Notes: generated by a model from the letters alone, not told the origin. Counted from the stretch's first letter, positions 44,201-53,960 are shown. The stretch is 59,393 bases of DNA from Actinoalloteichus_B caeruleus (GCF_000718005.1 NZ_JODV01000025.1); one strand, 5' to 3'. Numbers and translations: made by a program.

Positions 44201-47200
44201 ACGCCGCCGGTAGCGGCTCCCCGCCCGAGTGGAGTCGGGTCAGGCTGTGCCCTTCGGTCGGGGCGGGTAGCGCGGCCAGCAGCGAGGGGACGAACTGCGC
44301 GACGGTCACCCGGTGTCGCGCCATCAGTGCCACGAGGCGCCGCGGGTCGTGCACGTCCTCGTCCGTGGCGACGCACACGGCGGCTCCCGAGACCAGGGGC
44401 AGCCACATCTCCCAGACGGAGGCGTCGAACGCGGGTGACGTGCGCTGCAGGACCACGTCACCGGGTCCGACCGGATGCGCCCTCCGGAGCCAGTCGAGTT
44501 GCGCGGCCAGGTTGCGGTGTTCGACGACGACGCCCTTGGGTGTCCCCGTCGACCCCGACGTGGTGATCACATATGCCGCCTGGTCGGCGCGGATCTCCTG
44601 GCGGTGCCGCTCACCCCTGCCCTCTGCCCACGTGATGTCGTCGAGGTCGATGACCAGCCACGGCGCGTCCCCCGCCGTGGGAGGATCCTGGCCGACCAGG
44701 GCCACCACACCCGCGTCGACCATCGTCTCCCTCCGCCGCTCCTCGGGGTCGGACGGGTTCAACGGCAGGTAGGCGGCACCCGTGCGGAGGACGGCCAGCA
44801 GCGTGACCAGCAGCTCCGCCGAGCGGGGCAGCAGGACCGCGACCACCCTTTCCGGGCCGGCGCCGTGGCCGGCCAGCACCCGGGCCAGCCGCGAAGCCCG
44901 CGCGTCCAGCTCGCCGTAGCTCATCCCGACCCCGTCGCCGACCACGGCGGTCGCCTCCGGGGTCCGACACGCCTGGTCGGCGAGGAGGTCCGTGACCAGC
45001 GGGGGACTGGGCGACAGCGGAGCGCCCTCGCCCAGTGCCACCACCGCACGGTGCTCGTCGGGGGTCAGGATCTCCACCGCCCCGATCGGAAGCCCGGGAT
45101 CGGTCACCACCGCCCGCAACACCCGCTCCCACCGGCGCACCAGCAGCTGGACGGTCTCCGTCTCGAACAGGTCGGTGGCGAACTCCACCACCCCGCCGAG
45201 ACCGCTCGGTACCCCCGCATCGTCGTGGCCTTCGGTCAGGGAGAACAGCAGGTCGTACCTGGCGGTTCCAGTGGCCGCCAGGTGCGGGCGCACGTCGAGG
45301 TCCGGCAACCCGAAACGGGCGGCGGGTGCGTTCTGCAGGGTGAGGGCGACCTGGAACAGCGGGTGGTGCGCCGTCGTCCGCCGCGGGTTGAGAACCTCCA
45401 CCAGGTGCTCGAAGGGCACGTCCTGGTGCGCGTAGGCGGCCAGCGCCGTCTCCCGGACACGGTCGAGCAGCATGGCGAAGGTGGGGTCGCCGCTGGTGTC
45501 GGTGCGCAGCACCAGCGTGTTGACGAAGAACCCGACGAGGTCGTCCAGCGCCTCGTCGGTGCGTCCGGCGATACCGCTGCCCAGCGGGATGTCGTGACCG
45601 GCGCCGAGCCGGGTGAACAGCGTCGCCAACGCCGCTTGGAGGACCATGAACACCGTCGCCCCGGCCCGCTGGGCGAGCGCGGCCAGTCCTCGGTGCAGCT
45701 CGGCGTCGAGGACGAATGCCAGGTGGTCGCCCCGGTAGGAGGCGGTGGCCGGTCGCGGACGGTCGGTGGGCAGGTCCAGCTGGTCGGGTATCCCAGCCAA
45801 CTGGGCCGTCCAGTACGCGACCTGCTCGGCGAACCGGCTTGACGGGTCGTCCTCGTCCCCGAGCAGCTCCCGCTGCCACAACGTGTAGTCGGAGTACTGC
45901 ACGGGAAGTGGGTCCCAGTCCGGGGACCGCCCCTGCCGCCGGGCCGAGTAGGCCGCGACGACGTCGGCGGACAGCGGCCCCAGGGACCAACCGTCTCCGG
46001 CGATGTGGTGCAGCAGCACCAACAGGACCGCCTCGTCCGGTCCCAGCAGGTAGAGGGCCGCGCGGAGCGGTGGTTCGCAGGCGAGGTCGAACGGGACACG
46101 CGCGGCCTCGGTCAGGACACGGTCCAGGTCGGTCTCCTCCACCTCCTGGACCCGCCACGGGATGTTCGTCGAACTGGTCGGGAGGACGTGTTGCCTCGCT
46201 TCGCCGTCGGCCTCCGGGAAGACCGTGCGCAGCGTCTCGTGCCGTGCGGCGAGGTCCTCGATCGCGGCTCGCAGCGCCTCCGGGTCCAGCGGCCCGCTCA
46301 GGCGCAGCGCCATCGGCATCGTGTAGGTGGGGGAAGGCCCTTCGAGCCGGTAGAGGAACCACAACCTGCGCTGCGCGAATGACAGCGGTACGACCTCCCC
46401 CCGGTCGAGGGGGCGGAGCGGCGGCCGGGCGGGTGCACCGTCGTCGACGTGTTCCGCCAGCGCGGCGGGGGTGCCGCGTTCGAAGATCCGGCGGATCGGC
46501 ACCTCCCGTCCGGTGACCGCGCGGACACGGCTGACGAGTCGGGTCGCCAGCAGGGAATGGCCACCCAACGCGAAGAAGTCGTCATCCACACCTACTCGAG
46601 GGATGTCGAGCACCTCGGCGAACAGGCGGCACAACACACGCTCGGCCTCGGTGCTGGGCTCGCGCCCGGTGGCCAGCAGACCGAAGTCGGGCCGGGGTAG
46701 GGCCAGCCGGTCGAGCTTCCCGTTCGTGGTCAACGGAAGCTCGTCGAGCACCACGAAGGCGGCGGGCACCATGTAGTCGGGTAGCCAGGACCGCAACCTG
46801 GTGCGCAGGACGTCGTTGAGCTCCTTGAGCCGGCGGGTACGCGCGGGGCTGTTGGTGTGCGTCGTGATCGGTTCGGCCGTGGTCGCCCCGGCCCCGGCAA
46901 GGGCGTACAGGGCGACGGGTTCCGGACCACCGAGGGGCAGGAAGGCCACGTCGAGGCTGTCCAGCCGATCGGCCGACCAGGTCGTCACCGCACGCATCCC
47001 TCGGTCCGCCGCCATCTGGTGCAGGTCCTCTGGGTCGACCCCGGTGTTCCGTACCCGCGTTGCTCGAGCGGCGCGCCGGACACCGGAACCCGACCTCAGT
47101 TCCCGCAGCGCGTCGAGCTCACCGAGGACTCGGCGGTTGGGCGCTCCCAGGACGACCACGCCGTGCTGGTGCGTGCCCAGGACGGCGGTGAGGTCGGTGA

Positions 47201-50200
47201 CGGCCTCCCACTCCAGACGGGGAAGGTCCTCGACCTCGGTCACCGGCCCCGTGCTCAACAGGACCTCGTAGCGGTAGCGGGACAGTTCGTTGTCGAACCG
47301 GCCGCGCTTCAGGCGGATGTCGACCCCGGTGATCCTGGGCGAGGTCCGAGCGAACTCGGTGAAGAAGCCAGGAGCCACGAGGAGTTCCTCCTCCGCCGCC
47401 ACCCGCCGCTCCACCGCGGCCCGCACCTCGCCCGCGGTGGCGTCCTCCGCCGCCTCGTGGAGTGCCACCCCGGTCTGGAGGGCACGCAGCAGCCGGAGAT
47501 CCCGGACGTCACCGAGGAGGACGGACCCGCCCGGGGCCAGCAGACCGAGAGCGGTGTTGAGGACATCGACCAGGTACTGGGCGTGCGGGAAGTACTGCGC
47601 CACCGAGTTGATCACCACGACGTCGAAGTACGCCGGGGGGAGGCCCGTGCCGTCGGTGGCGTCCCGGACGAGGAGTCGCACCACGTCGGCCAGATCCGGG
47701 TCGCCAGCCACCCGGCGCTGGAGGTCCGCCACGGCCGATGCGGAGAAGTCGGTGCCCCAGTAGCTCTCGCACGCGGAGGCGAGTTGGGAGAGCAGCAGGC
47801 CGTTCCCGACACCGATCTCCAGGACGCGCCTGGGCGCCAGCGAGCGCACCCGGTCGACCGCGGCCGCCCGCCAGGCCAGCATGTCCTCGACCGCCAGGGG
47901 CGTTCCGTCGTAACTGCTGCGCCAGACGGCGAAGCCTTCCCAGAAGGCGCCGTCGGCGATCTGGTCCCGGTAGAGCGCGTCGTAGAGCTGCTGCCAGGAC
48001 TGGACCTGGCGGCCCTCCTCCACCTCGTCACGCCCGGCCGACCACTCGTGGTCCGGTACGACGTAGCCGACGAGCTTGTGGTCGTCGCCGTGCGCGCGAA
48101 CCAGGGCGGTCGCCTCCCGGACCCCGGGCTGGCTGGTCAGGGCCGCCTCGATCTCACCGAGCTCGACCCGGAACCCACGGACCTTGACCTGGTCATCGGC
48201 GCGTCCGACGAACTCCAGGCCCCCGCCGGGCAGCCAGCGAACGAGATCGCTGGTGCGGTACATCCTGGCACCCGGCCCGGAGAACGGGTCGGCCACGAAC
48301 CGTTCGGCCGTGAGCCCGCGCCGCCCCAGGTACCCCCGGCCCAGGCCGGCACCGGCGATGTACAACTCACCGACCACCCCTGGGGGAACCAGCCGCAACG
48401 CGGGGTCGAGGACGTACATGCGCACGCCGGGGATCTGGGTACCGACCTGGGGTGGACGGTCGAAGCTCGCCACGGGCCCCAGGGTGCTCCACACGGTGGT
48501 CTCGGTGGGCCCGTAGAGGTTCACGACCTCCCGACCCACCTCGCGCATGCGGCGGGCGAGATCCGCGGACAACGCCTCCCCGCCCACCAACAGCCGGACA
48601 CCCCGGAGCCCGTCGGGTGCGTTGGCGAGCATCGTGCGGTAGAGCGAGGGGGTCGCCTGGAAGGTGGTGGCCCCGCTGTCGGCCAGCAACTCCGACAGGG
48701 CGACCGGGTTCCTGGCCGCGTCGGTCGTGGCGATGACGACGCACGCGCCATGCATGAGCGGGAGGTGGACGTCGACGGCGACGATGTCGAAAGCGACCGT
48801 CGCCGCGGCCACGACCCGGTCCCGTGCCCCGAGGCGGAAACGTTCCCCGAACCCGGTGAGGAAGTTCGCGAAACCGCCGTAGGTGATCAGCACACCCTTG
48901 GGTTTCCCGGTCGATCCGGAGGTGTAGATGATGTACACGGCGTGCCTGGCGTCGATCGCGGCCGCTCGGTCCTGACCGGACAGGTTGGTCGCCGGCCGCG
49001 CGGCGAGTTCCCGCTCCGTCTCCTCCGCACCCAGCACGACGGGCTGGGTGCCCCGTGCGGAGGAGGGCAGACCACGGAGCCCCTCCTCCGTGGTCACGAC
49101 GACGACCGGGCTGGCGTCCTCGACGAGGAACGAGAGCCGGTCGACCGGGTGGCTGAGGTCCAGCGGGAGATAGGTGCCGCCCGCCTTCATCACCGCCAGC
49201 ATCGCGGCGACCATGTCGGCCGATCGTGGCAGGGCGAGAGCGACGACGTCGTCCGCTCCAACCCCCCGCGCCACCAGCAGGCGTGCGAGGCGATTGGCCC
49301 GCTCGTTCAGGTACCGGTAGGTCGTCGTACGCCCCTCGGCGATGACCGCGACGGCGTTCGGCGTCCTGGCCGCCTGGCGTTCGACGTGTTCGTGCGGCCA
49401 GGGCTCGTGCCCGGCCACCGGGTCGGTGTGGGGGTTGCGGCCCAGGACCAGTCCATCGCGTTCGTCGAGGCTCAGGAACTCCACGGCACCGACACGCGTG
49501 GACGGGGCGTCGGCGACGACCCGCAGGAACCGGCTGTACCACTCGCCGATCCGTCGCACCGTGTCGGCGTCGAACAGGTCAGCCGCGTACTCGAGGAGGA
49601 CGACCAACCCTTCCTGGTCGGGCGTGCCCTTCCCGGTGACGCTCCCGTCCATGACCGTCACGAACAGGTCGAACTTGGAGGTGCGGGCCTCCAACCCGTA
49701 CAGGGACGCGTCCAGGTCGCCGAGCCGCATGACCGGCGCCTCCACGTTCTGGAGCGCGAACATCACCTGGAACAGGGCGTTCCCGCCCAGCGAACGGGTC
49801 GGGTTCAGCGCCTCGACCAGGTACTCGAACGGCAGGTCCTGGTGCGCGTAGGCATCGAGGTCGGCCGTGCGCACCCTACCAAGCAACTCGCTGAACGTCG
49901 GGTCCCCCGACGTGTCGACCCGTAGGACGAGGGTGTTCACGAAGAATCCGACGAGGTCGTCCACGGCGTCGTCCGTGCGTCCGGCGAGCGGGGTCCCCAA
50001 CGGGATGTCCGTGCCCGCTCCCAGCCGGGTGAGCAGGGCGGAGAAGGCCGCGTGGAGCACCATGAACAGCGTGCTCTGGTGATCGGCCGCGACCGTCCGG
50101 AGCGCCTGGTGGACCTCGGCGTCGAGCGGCACGGTGACCGCTCCACCCCGGTAGCTGGCCGTGGCCGGACGCGGCCGGTCGACGGGCAGGTCCAGCTGGG

Positions 50201-53200
50201 CGGGCGCCCCGTCGAGGGTCTCCCTCCAGTACCGCAACTGCCGGGCGGCCAGGCTGCCCTCATCGGTGACCTCACCCAGCAGGGTCCGCTGCCACAGCGC
50301 GTAGTCCGCGTACTGCGCGGGTAGCGGGGCCCACCCCGGCGCGGCTCCCCGACGCCGGGCGCGGTAGGCGGTGTCGAGGTCCCGCAGCAGCGGGGCGAGG
50401 GACGAGCCGTCCCCGGCGATGTGGTGCATCACCACGACCAGTACGTGCTCGAATGCCCTCTCCTCGCCGGAGGGCCCGACCGTGAACAGCCACGCGCGTA
50501 GTGGGGGCTCACTGACCAGGTCGAACGGGTGTCCGAGGACTTCGTGGACGGCGTCGTTCAACTCCTCCCCGCGCACCTCCACGGCGGTGAGCGGGATCTG
50601 GGCCTCCTCGGCGGTCAGGATCCGCTGGTAGGGCTCCCCGTCCCGGTCGGGGAACACGGTGCGAAGGCTCTCATGCCGACCGATGACGTCGGCCCACGCG
50701 CGCGACAGGGCCTCCCGGTCGACTTCCCCCCGAAGGGTGAGCGCCAACGGACTGTTGTAAGTCGAGGAGGGTCCCTCGAGCTTGGTCAGGAACCACAGCC
50801 TGCGTTGGGCGAAGGACAAGGGCACCGGGTCGGGGCGTTCGGTGGCGAGCAACCTCGGCCGCGCCGCCCCACCCGCGAGCAGGTGACGGGCCAGCGCCGC
50901 GGGGGTGGGCGAGGCGAACAGCGCCCGGATCGGCAGTTCGACACCGGTGACCGAACGAACGCGACTCGCCAGCCGGGTGGCCAGCAGCGAATGTCCCCCC
51001 AGGGCGAAGAAGTCGTCGTCCACCCCCACCCCGTCGACACCGAGCACCTCACCGAAGAGCCCGCTGAGCACTTCCTCCTGAGGCGTGGACGGTGGGCGTC
51101 GAGCGCCGCCCCCAGCGACCCGGACGGGTGCGGGCAGGGCCGACTGGTCGAGCTTTCCCGTCGGACCGAGCGGGAGGCTGTCGAGGACGACCACGTCGGC
51201 GGGCACCAGGTGGTCGGGAACCCGCTCCGCGGCGAGTCGTCGCAGTTCGTCGGGGTTCACCGCGCCGGTCACGTAGGCGACCAGCCTCGGATCCGCCGGC
51301 CGGTCCCGCCGCACCACCACCGCCGCCCGAAGTACACCGGGCAGCCCCGCCAGCAGGGTCTCGGTCTCGGCGGGTTCCACGCGGAAACCCCGGATCTTGA
51401 CCTGGTCGTCGGCCCGCCCCACGAACCGCAGACCGCCTCCGGGGAGGCGGCGAGCCAGGTCACCGGTGCGGTACATCCGAGATCCGGGAGGCCCGGCGGG
51501 ATCCGGCACGAACCGTTGACCGGTCAGCCCAGGGCGCCCCAGATAGCCACGGGCGACGCCGTCGCCCGCCAGGTACAGCTCACCGGTGACGCCGGGAGGG
51601 ACAGCACGCAACCGGTGGTCGAGCACGTGGGCGCGCATGTTGGCGATCGGCGTTCCGATCGGTACGGGCCAGCCGCCGTCGGGCTCACCGGTGGTCGCGC
51701 ACACCGTCGTCTCGGTGGGCCCGTAGGCGTTGTGGACGCGCCGACCCCTCGACCACCGGGCGACCAGGTCGGCGGAGGCGGTCTCGCCACCCATCACCAG
51801 CGTCATCCCCGGGGGGACCGCGTCGACGGGGACGGTCTCCACCGTGGAGACGGGCAGCTGGACGTGGCTGATCCGTTGGGCGGTGAGCACCTCCGCCAGT
51901 TCCTCGCCCGCGACCTGGTCGGCGTCTGGTAGCACGAGGGTCGCGCCGGCTGCCAACGCCGTGCACACGTCTCCGAAAGCGACGTCGAACCCGGGCGACA
52001 CCGCCTGCAGCAGGCGACTGCCCACCCCCACGCCGAACCGTTCGGCCTGCGTCCTGGCCAGGGACGCGAGCCCCCCACCCGTCACCACCACCCCCTTGGG
52101 GGCGCCGGTGGAGCCGGAGGTGTAGATCACGTAGGCGGCGTTCGCCGCCACGGCCGTCGCCGGGGGCGGACCATCCGGGCACCGGCGGCGTTCCTCCGCG
52201 ACCTGGTCGTCGTCGAGCAGGACAACGCGGGGGTCATCCGCCAGGTCCCCCGCCGAGGCCGCGTCGGAGAGCACCAGCGCGGGACGGGCGTCCTCGAGCA
52301 CGTACCTGATGCGTGGCGACGGGTGCCTCGGGTCGAGGGGAAGGTGGGCCGCTCCCGCCCTGAGCAAGGCCAAGGTCACGACCACCGACTCCACCGACCT
52401 GGGGAGCAGCACACCGACCACGGTCTCCGGGCCAACACCCCGCCCGACCAACCACCGGGCGAGGCGGTTGGCGTCCCGTTCCAGCTCCCCGTAGGACAGG
52501 GTCGTCGCACCCCGCACCAGCGCCGGCGCTGACGGGTCGCGCTCGGCCCGCTCAGCCACCATGTCCGACACCGTGCCCCGCCGGTCATCGGTGGTCTCGT
52601 TGACGGCACGGATCTCGGCCAGCTCGGCCTGGTCGAGCAGCACCGGATCAGCGATCGACAGGTCGGGGTCGGTGAGCAGCGCGTCGAGCAGTCGCCGCCA
52701 CCGGGTCAGCACACCACGCACCCCGGCCTCGTCGAACAGGTCGGTGGCGAACTCCACCGACCCGGTCAGCCCGGCCGGTCGTCCCGCGTCGTCCGTCGTC
52801 TCGGCCAGGTTGATGGCGAGGTCCACCCGCGCGGTCGCCGTGGAGAGCGGTGCCGCCGTGATGTTCACCCCAGGCAACTCGGCGCTCGTCACCGGCAGGT
52901 TCTGCAGCGCCAACGTCACCTGGAACACGGGGTGGTGCGCCATGGACCGCACCGGGTTGAGCACCTCGACGAGCTGCTCGAAGGGCACGTCCTGGTGCTC
53001 GAACGCCTCCACCGCGCGGGCCCGGACCTGGCCGACCAGCTCCCGGAACGACGGGTCGCCGGAGGTGTCGGTGCGCAGCACGAGGGTGTTGACGAAGAAG
53101 CCGACCAGCTCGCGCAGTGCGTCGTCGGTGCGGCCAGCGATCGGCGCGCCGAGGACGATGTCCGTCCCCGCACCGAGGCGGGTGAGCAGGGCGGCCATGC

Positions 53201-53960
53201 TGGCCTGCAACACCATGAACACCGTGGCCCCGGACTCCCGTGCCAGCGTGGCGAGCCCGTGGTGCAGCGTGGCGTCGAGGGCGAACGACAGCGTCGCGCC
53301 CTGGTGCGTCGCCGTCGCCGGACGGGGCCGGTCGGTCGGGAGTTCCAGCACGGCCGGGGCCCCGGCGAGCCGGTCGACCCAGTACCGGACCTGTTCGGAG
53401 TAGACGCTCCCCGGGTCGTCCTCGTCGCCGAGGAGTTCCCGTTGCCACAGCGTGTAGTCCGCGTACTGCACCGGCAGGGCCGGGAGTTCGGGTGCCCGGC
53501 CCCGCAGTCTGGCCTGGTACGCGGTGAGCAGGTCCCCGGTGAGCGGACCAAGCGACCAGCCGTCGGCGGCGATGTGGTGCACCAGCAGGAGCAGCAGGTG
53601 CTCGTCCTCGCCGACCTCGAAGAGGGTGGCGCGGATCGGGATCTCGTCGGCGAGGTCGAAGTGATGCCGCCCCGCCTCCTCCGCCGCCGCCACCAGTTCG
53701 GTCGGCTCCACCCGTCGGTTGGCCCAGGACGGGATGGTCCCCGGGGGGAGGATGCGTTGCCGTGGTTCCCCGTCGACCTCCGGGAACACCGTGCGCAGCG
53801 CCTCGTGGCGGTCGACCACGTCGCACAGCGCGGCGCGCAGTGCGTCCGGGGCGATGTGGCCGGAGAGCCGCAGGGCGAGCGGCATGTTGTAGCCGGCAGA
53901 GGGCCCTTCCAACCGGTCGAGGAACCACAGCCTGCGCTGTGCGTAGGACAGGGGGATCAC
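38217..53960 (-). CDS. Four-module NRPS: C-A-PCP / C-A-MT-PCP / C-A-MT-PCP / C-A-PCP-TE
   Basis: A 5247-residue termination NRPS. Module 1: C (HHIAADG near 128), A (YTSGSTGAPKG near 613), PCP Ser near 987. Module 2: C (HHIAGDG near 1180), A near 1680, N-methyltransferase inserted in the A domain (VLEIGVGNG near 2050), PCP near 2463. Module 3: C near 2653, A near 3140, methyltransferase (VLEVGVGTG near 3510), PCP near 3896. Module 4: C near 4083, A near 4550, PCP near 4930, then a type I TE with GWSFGG near 5058. Pocket codes read against GrsA: D-V-G-Q-V-G-A-V-C-K (no match known to me), D-I-V-Q-L-G-L-V-W-K (Gly-like, so sarcosine), D-A-W-Q-H-G-F-V-Q-K (unclear) and D-I-L-Q-L-G-V-I-W-K (Gly-like). 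No epimerisation domain is seen. The ATG overlaps the upstream NRPS stop. Confidence 0.95.
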   Translation of the reverse strand: MIPLSYAQRRLWFLDRLEGPSAGYNMPLALRLSGHIAPDALRAALCDVVDRHEALRTVFPEVDGEPRQRILPPGTIPSWANRRVEPTELVAAAEEAGRHHFDLADEIPIRATLFEVGEDEHLLLLLVHHIAADGWSLGPLTGDLLTAYQARLRGRAPELPALPVQYADYTLWQRELLGDEDDPGSVYSEQVRYWVDRLAGAPAVLELPTDRPRPATATHQGATLSFALDATLHHGLATLARESGATVFMVLQASMAALLTRLGAGTDIVLGAPIAGRTDDALRELVGFFVNTLVLRTDTSGDPSFRELVGQVRARAVEAFEHQDVPFEQLVEVLNPVRSMAHHPVFQVTLALQNLPVTSAELPGVNITAAPLSTATARVDLAINLAETTDDAGRPAGLTGSVEFATDLFDEAGVRGVLTRWRRLLDALLTDPDLSIADPVLLDQAELAEIRAVNETTDDRRGTVSDMVAERAERDPSAPALVRGATTLSYGELERDANRLARWLVGRGVGPETVVGVLLPRSVESVVVTLALLRAGAAHLPLDPRHPSPRIRYVLEDARPALVLSDAASAGDLADDPRVVLLDDDQVAEERRRCPDGPPPATAVAANAAYVIYTSGSTGAPKGVVVTGGGLASLARTQAERFGVGVGSRLLQAVSPGFDVAFGDVCTALAAGATLVLPDADQVAGEELAEVLTAQRISHVQLPVSTVETVPVDAVPPGMTLVMGGETASADLVARWSRGRRVHNAYGPTETTVCATTGEPDGGWPVPIGTPIANMRAHVLDHRLRAVPPGVTGELYLAGDGVARGYLGRPGLTGQRFVPDPAGPPGSRMYRTGDLARRLPGGGLRFVGRADDQVKIRGFRVEPAETETLLAGLPGVLRAAVVVRRDRPADPRLVAYVTGAVNPDELRRLAAERVPDHLVPADVVVLDSLPLGPTGKLDQSALPAPVRVAGGGARRPPSTPQEEVLSGLFGEVLGVDGVGVDDDFFALGGHSLLATRLASRVRSVTGVELPIRALFASPTPAALARHLLAGGAARPRLLATERPDPVPLSFAQRRLWFLTKLEGPSSTYNSPLALTLRGEVDREALSRAWADVIGRHESLRTVFPDRDGEPYQRILTAEEAQIPLTAVEVRGEELNDAVHEVLGHPFDLVSEPPLRAWLFTVGPSGEERAFEHVLVVVMHHIAGDGSSLAPLLRDLDTAYRARRRGAAPGWAPLPAQYADYALWQRTLLGEVTDEGSLAARQLRYWRETLDGAPAQLDLPVDRPRPATASYRGGAVTVPLDAEVHQALRTVAADHQSTLFMVLHAAFSALLTRLGAGTDIPLGTPLAGRTDDAVDDLVGFFVNTLVLRVDTSGDPTFSELLGRVRTADLDAYAHQDLPFEYLVEALNPTRSLGGNALFQVMFALQNVEAPVMRLGDLDASLYGLEARTSKFDLFVTVMDGSVTGKGTPDQEGLVVLLEYAADLFDADTVRRIGEWYSRFLRVVADAPSTRVGAVEFLSLDERDGLVLGRNPHTDPVAGHEPWPHEHVERQAARTPNAVAVIAEGRTTTYRYLNERANRLARLLVARGVGADDVVALALPRSADMVAAMLAVMKAGGTYLPLDLSHPVDRLSFLVEDASPVVVVTTEEGLRGLPSSARGTQPVVLGAEETERELAARPATNLSGQDRAAAIDARHAVYIIYTSGSTGKPKGVLITYGGFANFLTGFGERFRLGARDRVVAAATVAFDIVAVDVHLPLMHGACVVIATTDAARNPVALSELLADSGATTFQATPSLYRTMLANAPDGLRGVRLLVGGEALSADLARRMREVGREVVNLYGPTETTVWSTLGPVASFDRPPQVGTQIPGVRMYVLDPALRLVPPGVVGELYIAGAGLGRGYLGRRGLTAERFVADPFSGPGARMYRTSDLVRWLPGGGLEFVGRADDQVKVRGFRVELGEIEAALTSQPGVREATALVRAHGDDHKLVGYVVPDHEWSAGRDEVEEGRQVQSWQQLYDALYRDQIADGAFWEGFAVWRSSYDGTPLAVEDMLAWRAAAVDRVRSLAPRRVLEIGVGNGLLLSQLASACESYWGTDFSASAVADLQRRVAGDPDLADVVRLLVRDATDGTGLPPAYFDVVVINSVAQYFPHAQYLVDVLNTALGLLAPGGSVLLGDVRDLRLLRALQTGVALHEAAEDATAGEVRAAVERRVAAEEELLVAPGFFTEFARTSPRITGVDIRLKRGRFDNELSRYRYEVLLSTGPVTEVEDLPRLEWEAVTDLTAVLGTHQHGVVVLGAPNRRVLGELDALRELRSGSGVRRAARATRVRNTGVDPEDLHQMAADRGMRAVTTWSADRLDSLDVAFLPLGGPEPVALYALAGAGATTAEPITTHTNSPARTRRLKELNDVLRTRLRSWLPDYMVPAAFVVLDELPLTTNGKLDRLALPRPDFGLLATGREPSTEAERVLCRLFAEVLDIPRVGVDDDFFALGGHSLLATRLVSRVRAVTGREVPIRRIFERGTPAALAEHVDDGAPARPPLRPLDRGEVVPLSFAQRRLWFLYRLEGPSPTYTMPMALRLSGPLDPEALRAAIEDLAARHETLRTVFPEADGEARQHVLPTSSTNIPWRVQEVEETDLDRVLTEAARVPFDLACEPPLRAALYLLGPDEAVLLVLLHHIAGDGWSLGPLSADVVAAYSARRQGRSPDWDPLPVQYSDYTLWQRELLGDEDDPSSRFAEQVAYWTAQLAGIPDQLDLPTDRPRPATASYRGDHLAFVLDAELHRGLAALAQRAGATVFMVLQAALATLFTRLGAGHDIPLGSGIAGRTDEALDDLVGFFVNTLVLRTDTSGDPTFAMLLDRVRETALAAYAHQDVPFEHLVEVLNPRRTTAHHPLFQVALTLQNAPAARFGLPDLDVRPHLAATGTARYDLLFSLTEGHDDAGVPSGLGGVVEFATDLFETETVQLLVRRWERVLRAVVTDPGLPIGAVEILTPDEHRAVVALGEGAPLSPSPPLVTDLLADQACRTPEATAVVGDGVGMSYGELDARASRLARVLAGHGAGPERVVAVLLPRSAELLVTLLAVLRTGAAYLPLNPSDPEERRRETMVDAGVVALVGQDPPTAGDAPWLVIDLDDITWAEGRGERHRQEIRADQAAYVITTSGSTGTPKGVVVEHRNLAAQLDWLRRAHPVGPGDVVLQRTSPAFDASVWEMWLPLVSGAAVCVATDEDVHDPRRLVALMARHRVTVAQFVPSLLAALPAPTEGHSLTRLHSGGEPLPAALAKATSTAWNCRVVNFYGPTETTVQVASADATGAARGNIVPIGGPVDGTTLIVLDDRLRPVPPGVPGELYVGGAQVSRGYLGRPALTASRFVAGPDGSRVYRTGDLVRWNPDGELDFLGRTDAQVKIRGHRVEPGEAEAVLTAHPHVSRAVVVAREDITGERNLVGYLVIDTSRDQERGAPEGADAEVEQIAEWRTVHDSVSSGSDAGTFGEDFVGWTSSYSGRPIPLAEMREWRASAVERIRQEHPRRVLEVGVGTGLLLSQLAGGCEAYWGTDLSAPVVDRLRAHVEAAGLGDRVVLRRQAADEFDGLPHGFFDTVVLNSVVQYFPSGAYLTRVLDGLLDLLAPGGRVIVGDVRNLDTYGELAGAVFRHRTGRPPVAGELDRAQLLEKELLVSPAFFADFTDRVGGLDIRLKRGTHHNELTRHRYEVVLHKEPVRTLDLTGAPELRWGGQVRSVQDLPTALDGPLRISGIPNARLAEEFGTGTTTAVDPEDLVGRGGELGFLVLPTWSAAGPNLFDVVLSPTSLDATAVTGLLRPASDGAPLVNDPAAGRRVPTVLASAQAALEQRLPAPSVPAALVPLREIPLTANGKLDLAALPAPSVAASGGRRGGFRTPDQEVLCGLFAEVLAVPVVGVDDDFFAMGGHSLLATRLISRVRSTLGVELPIRLLFDAPTPAGLARALDATRVTRPPLVPAERPDSVPLSFAQRRLWFLHKLEGPSGTYAVPIALRFHGELDADALHAAVRDLLVRHESLRTVFPDTEDGARQLILDPAATATDWEFRTATEEELAAAIAEEVDRGFELEHQVPLRARLFRLGAEDHVLLLVTHHIAGDGWSTGRLVADLGTAYGARRAGSPPAWRPLPVQYADYALWQRDLLGEESDPGSLVSGQLRYWTDRLAGLPALLDLPTDRPRPAVASYRGATFESTFGSDVHAGVVALARASGATVFMVMQAALSALLSKLGAGHDIPIGSPVAGRTDEALDELVGFFVNTLVLRTDTSGDPTFTELVDQVRTRGLEAYAHQDLPFEYLVEALNPVRSPAHHPLFQVMLALQNTPASNVTLAGVDVSAHPVGTGGSRVDLSVHLSESHDASGNPGGIAVLVEYATDLFDRDTVRELVGQWDRLLRAVLTDPDARLSRARIVDLVADATDPVSPLPQAVPPVGLLARLEDQVRRAPRARAVVCGDQHLSYHQLDRAANRLAHWLRIRGAAPESLVAVLLPRSVDLVVALLAVLKVGAAYLPLDPRQPALRLEQVLRGARPVVTLDEAELRAADLDRMPETRPAVEVHTDTLAYVIHTSGSTGQPKGVQVTRGALDTFLTAMDGVARLSPADRVLAVTTVGFDISALELFLPLANGARVVMVPDVEAGDPAAVGRLIAQGGVTVVQATPTLLSELLIDGTADLTEVRVLAGGEALPAGLAGDLAGRASSLTNVYGPTEATIWATSALVEEPVEAAPPIGAPLAGTGARVLDDRLSPVPSRVAGELYLSGPQVARGYLGRPGLTAERFVADPFGPPGGRMYRTGDLVRRNAGGALEFLGRVDEQVKLRGFRVEPAEVETVLTAHPAVERAVVVVRTDDRGDRRLVAYVVTHLDATPSALRGWLAERLPDYLVPSAVVLLPALPTTPNGKVDRSSLPAPEVTATVGRPPSTPHEEVLSSLFAEVLGVPVVPVDRGFFELGGHSLLATRLVNRVRAVLGRELPVRAVFEAPSVAALAHRLGVGDKREAMDVLLPLRPTGDRPPLFCVHPASGMSWPYAALLPHLDSAIPVYGLQAPGMTGRRHESAEELAREYVDRIREVQPHGPYHVLGWSFGGQLAQIMASELARRGEGTALLVLLDAYPPDPADTGKPDRVVSEEHLDLMYRGMLELFDIEHPGGPLTHENVVTALREHNTALAGLDESEVRALVENTLHHSRLGVEARHEVVACDALVITASDAEGPSANATAWKSFVEGELRVFPVAAPHTGLMRPDSLAEIGPILAAEIDRCHRTNDPSRGE

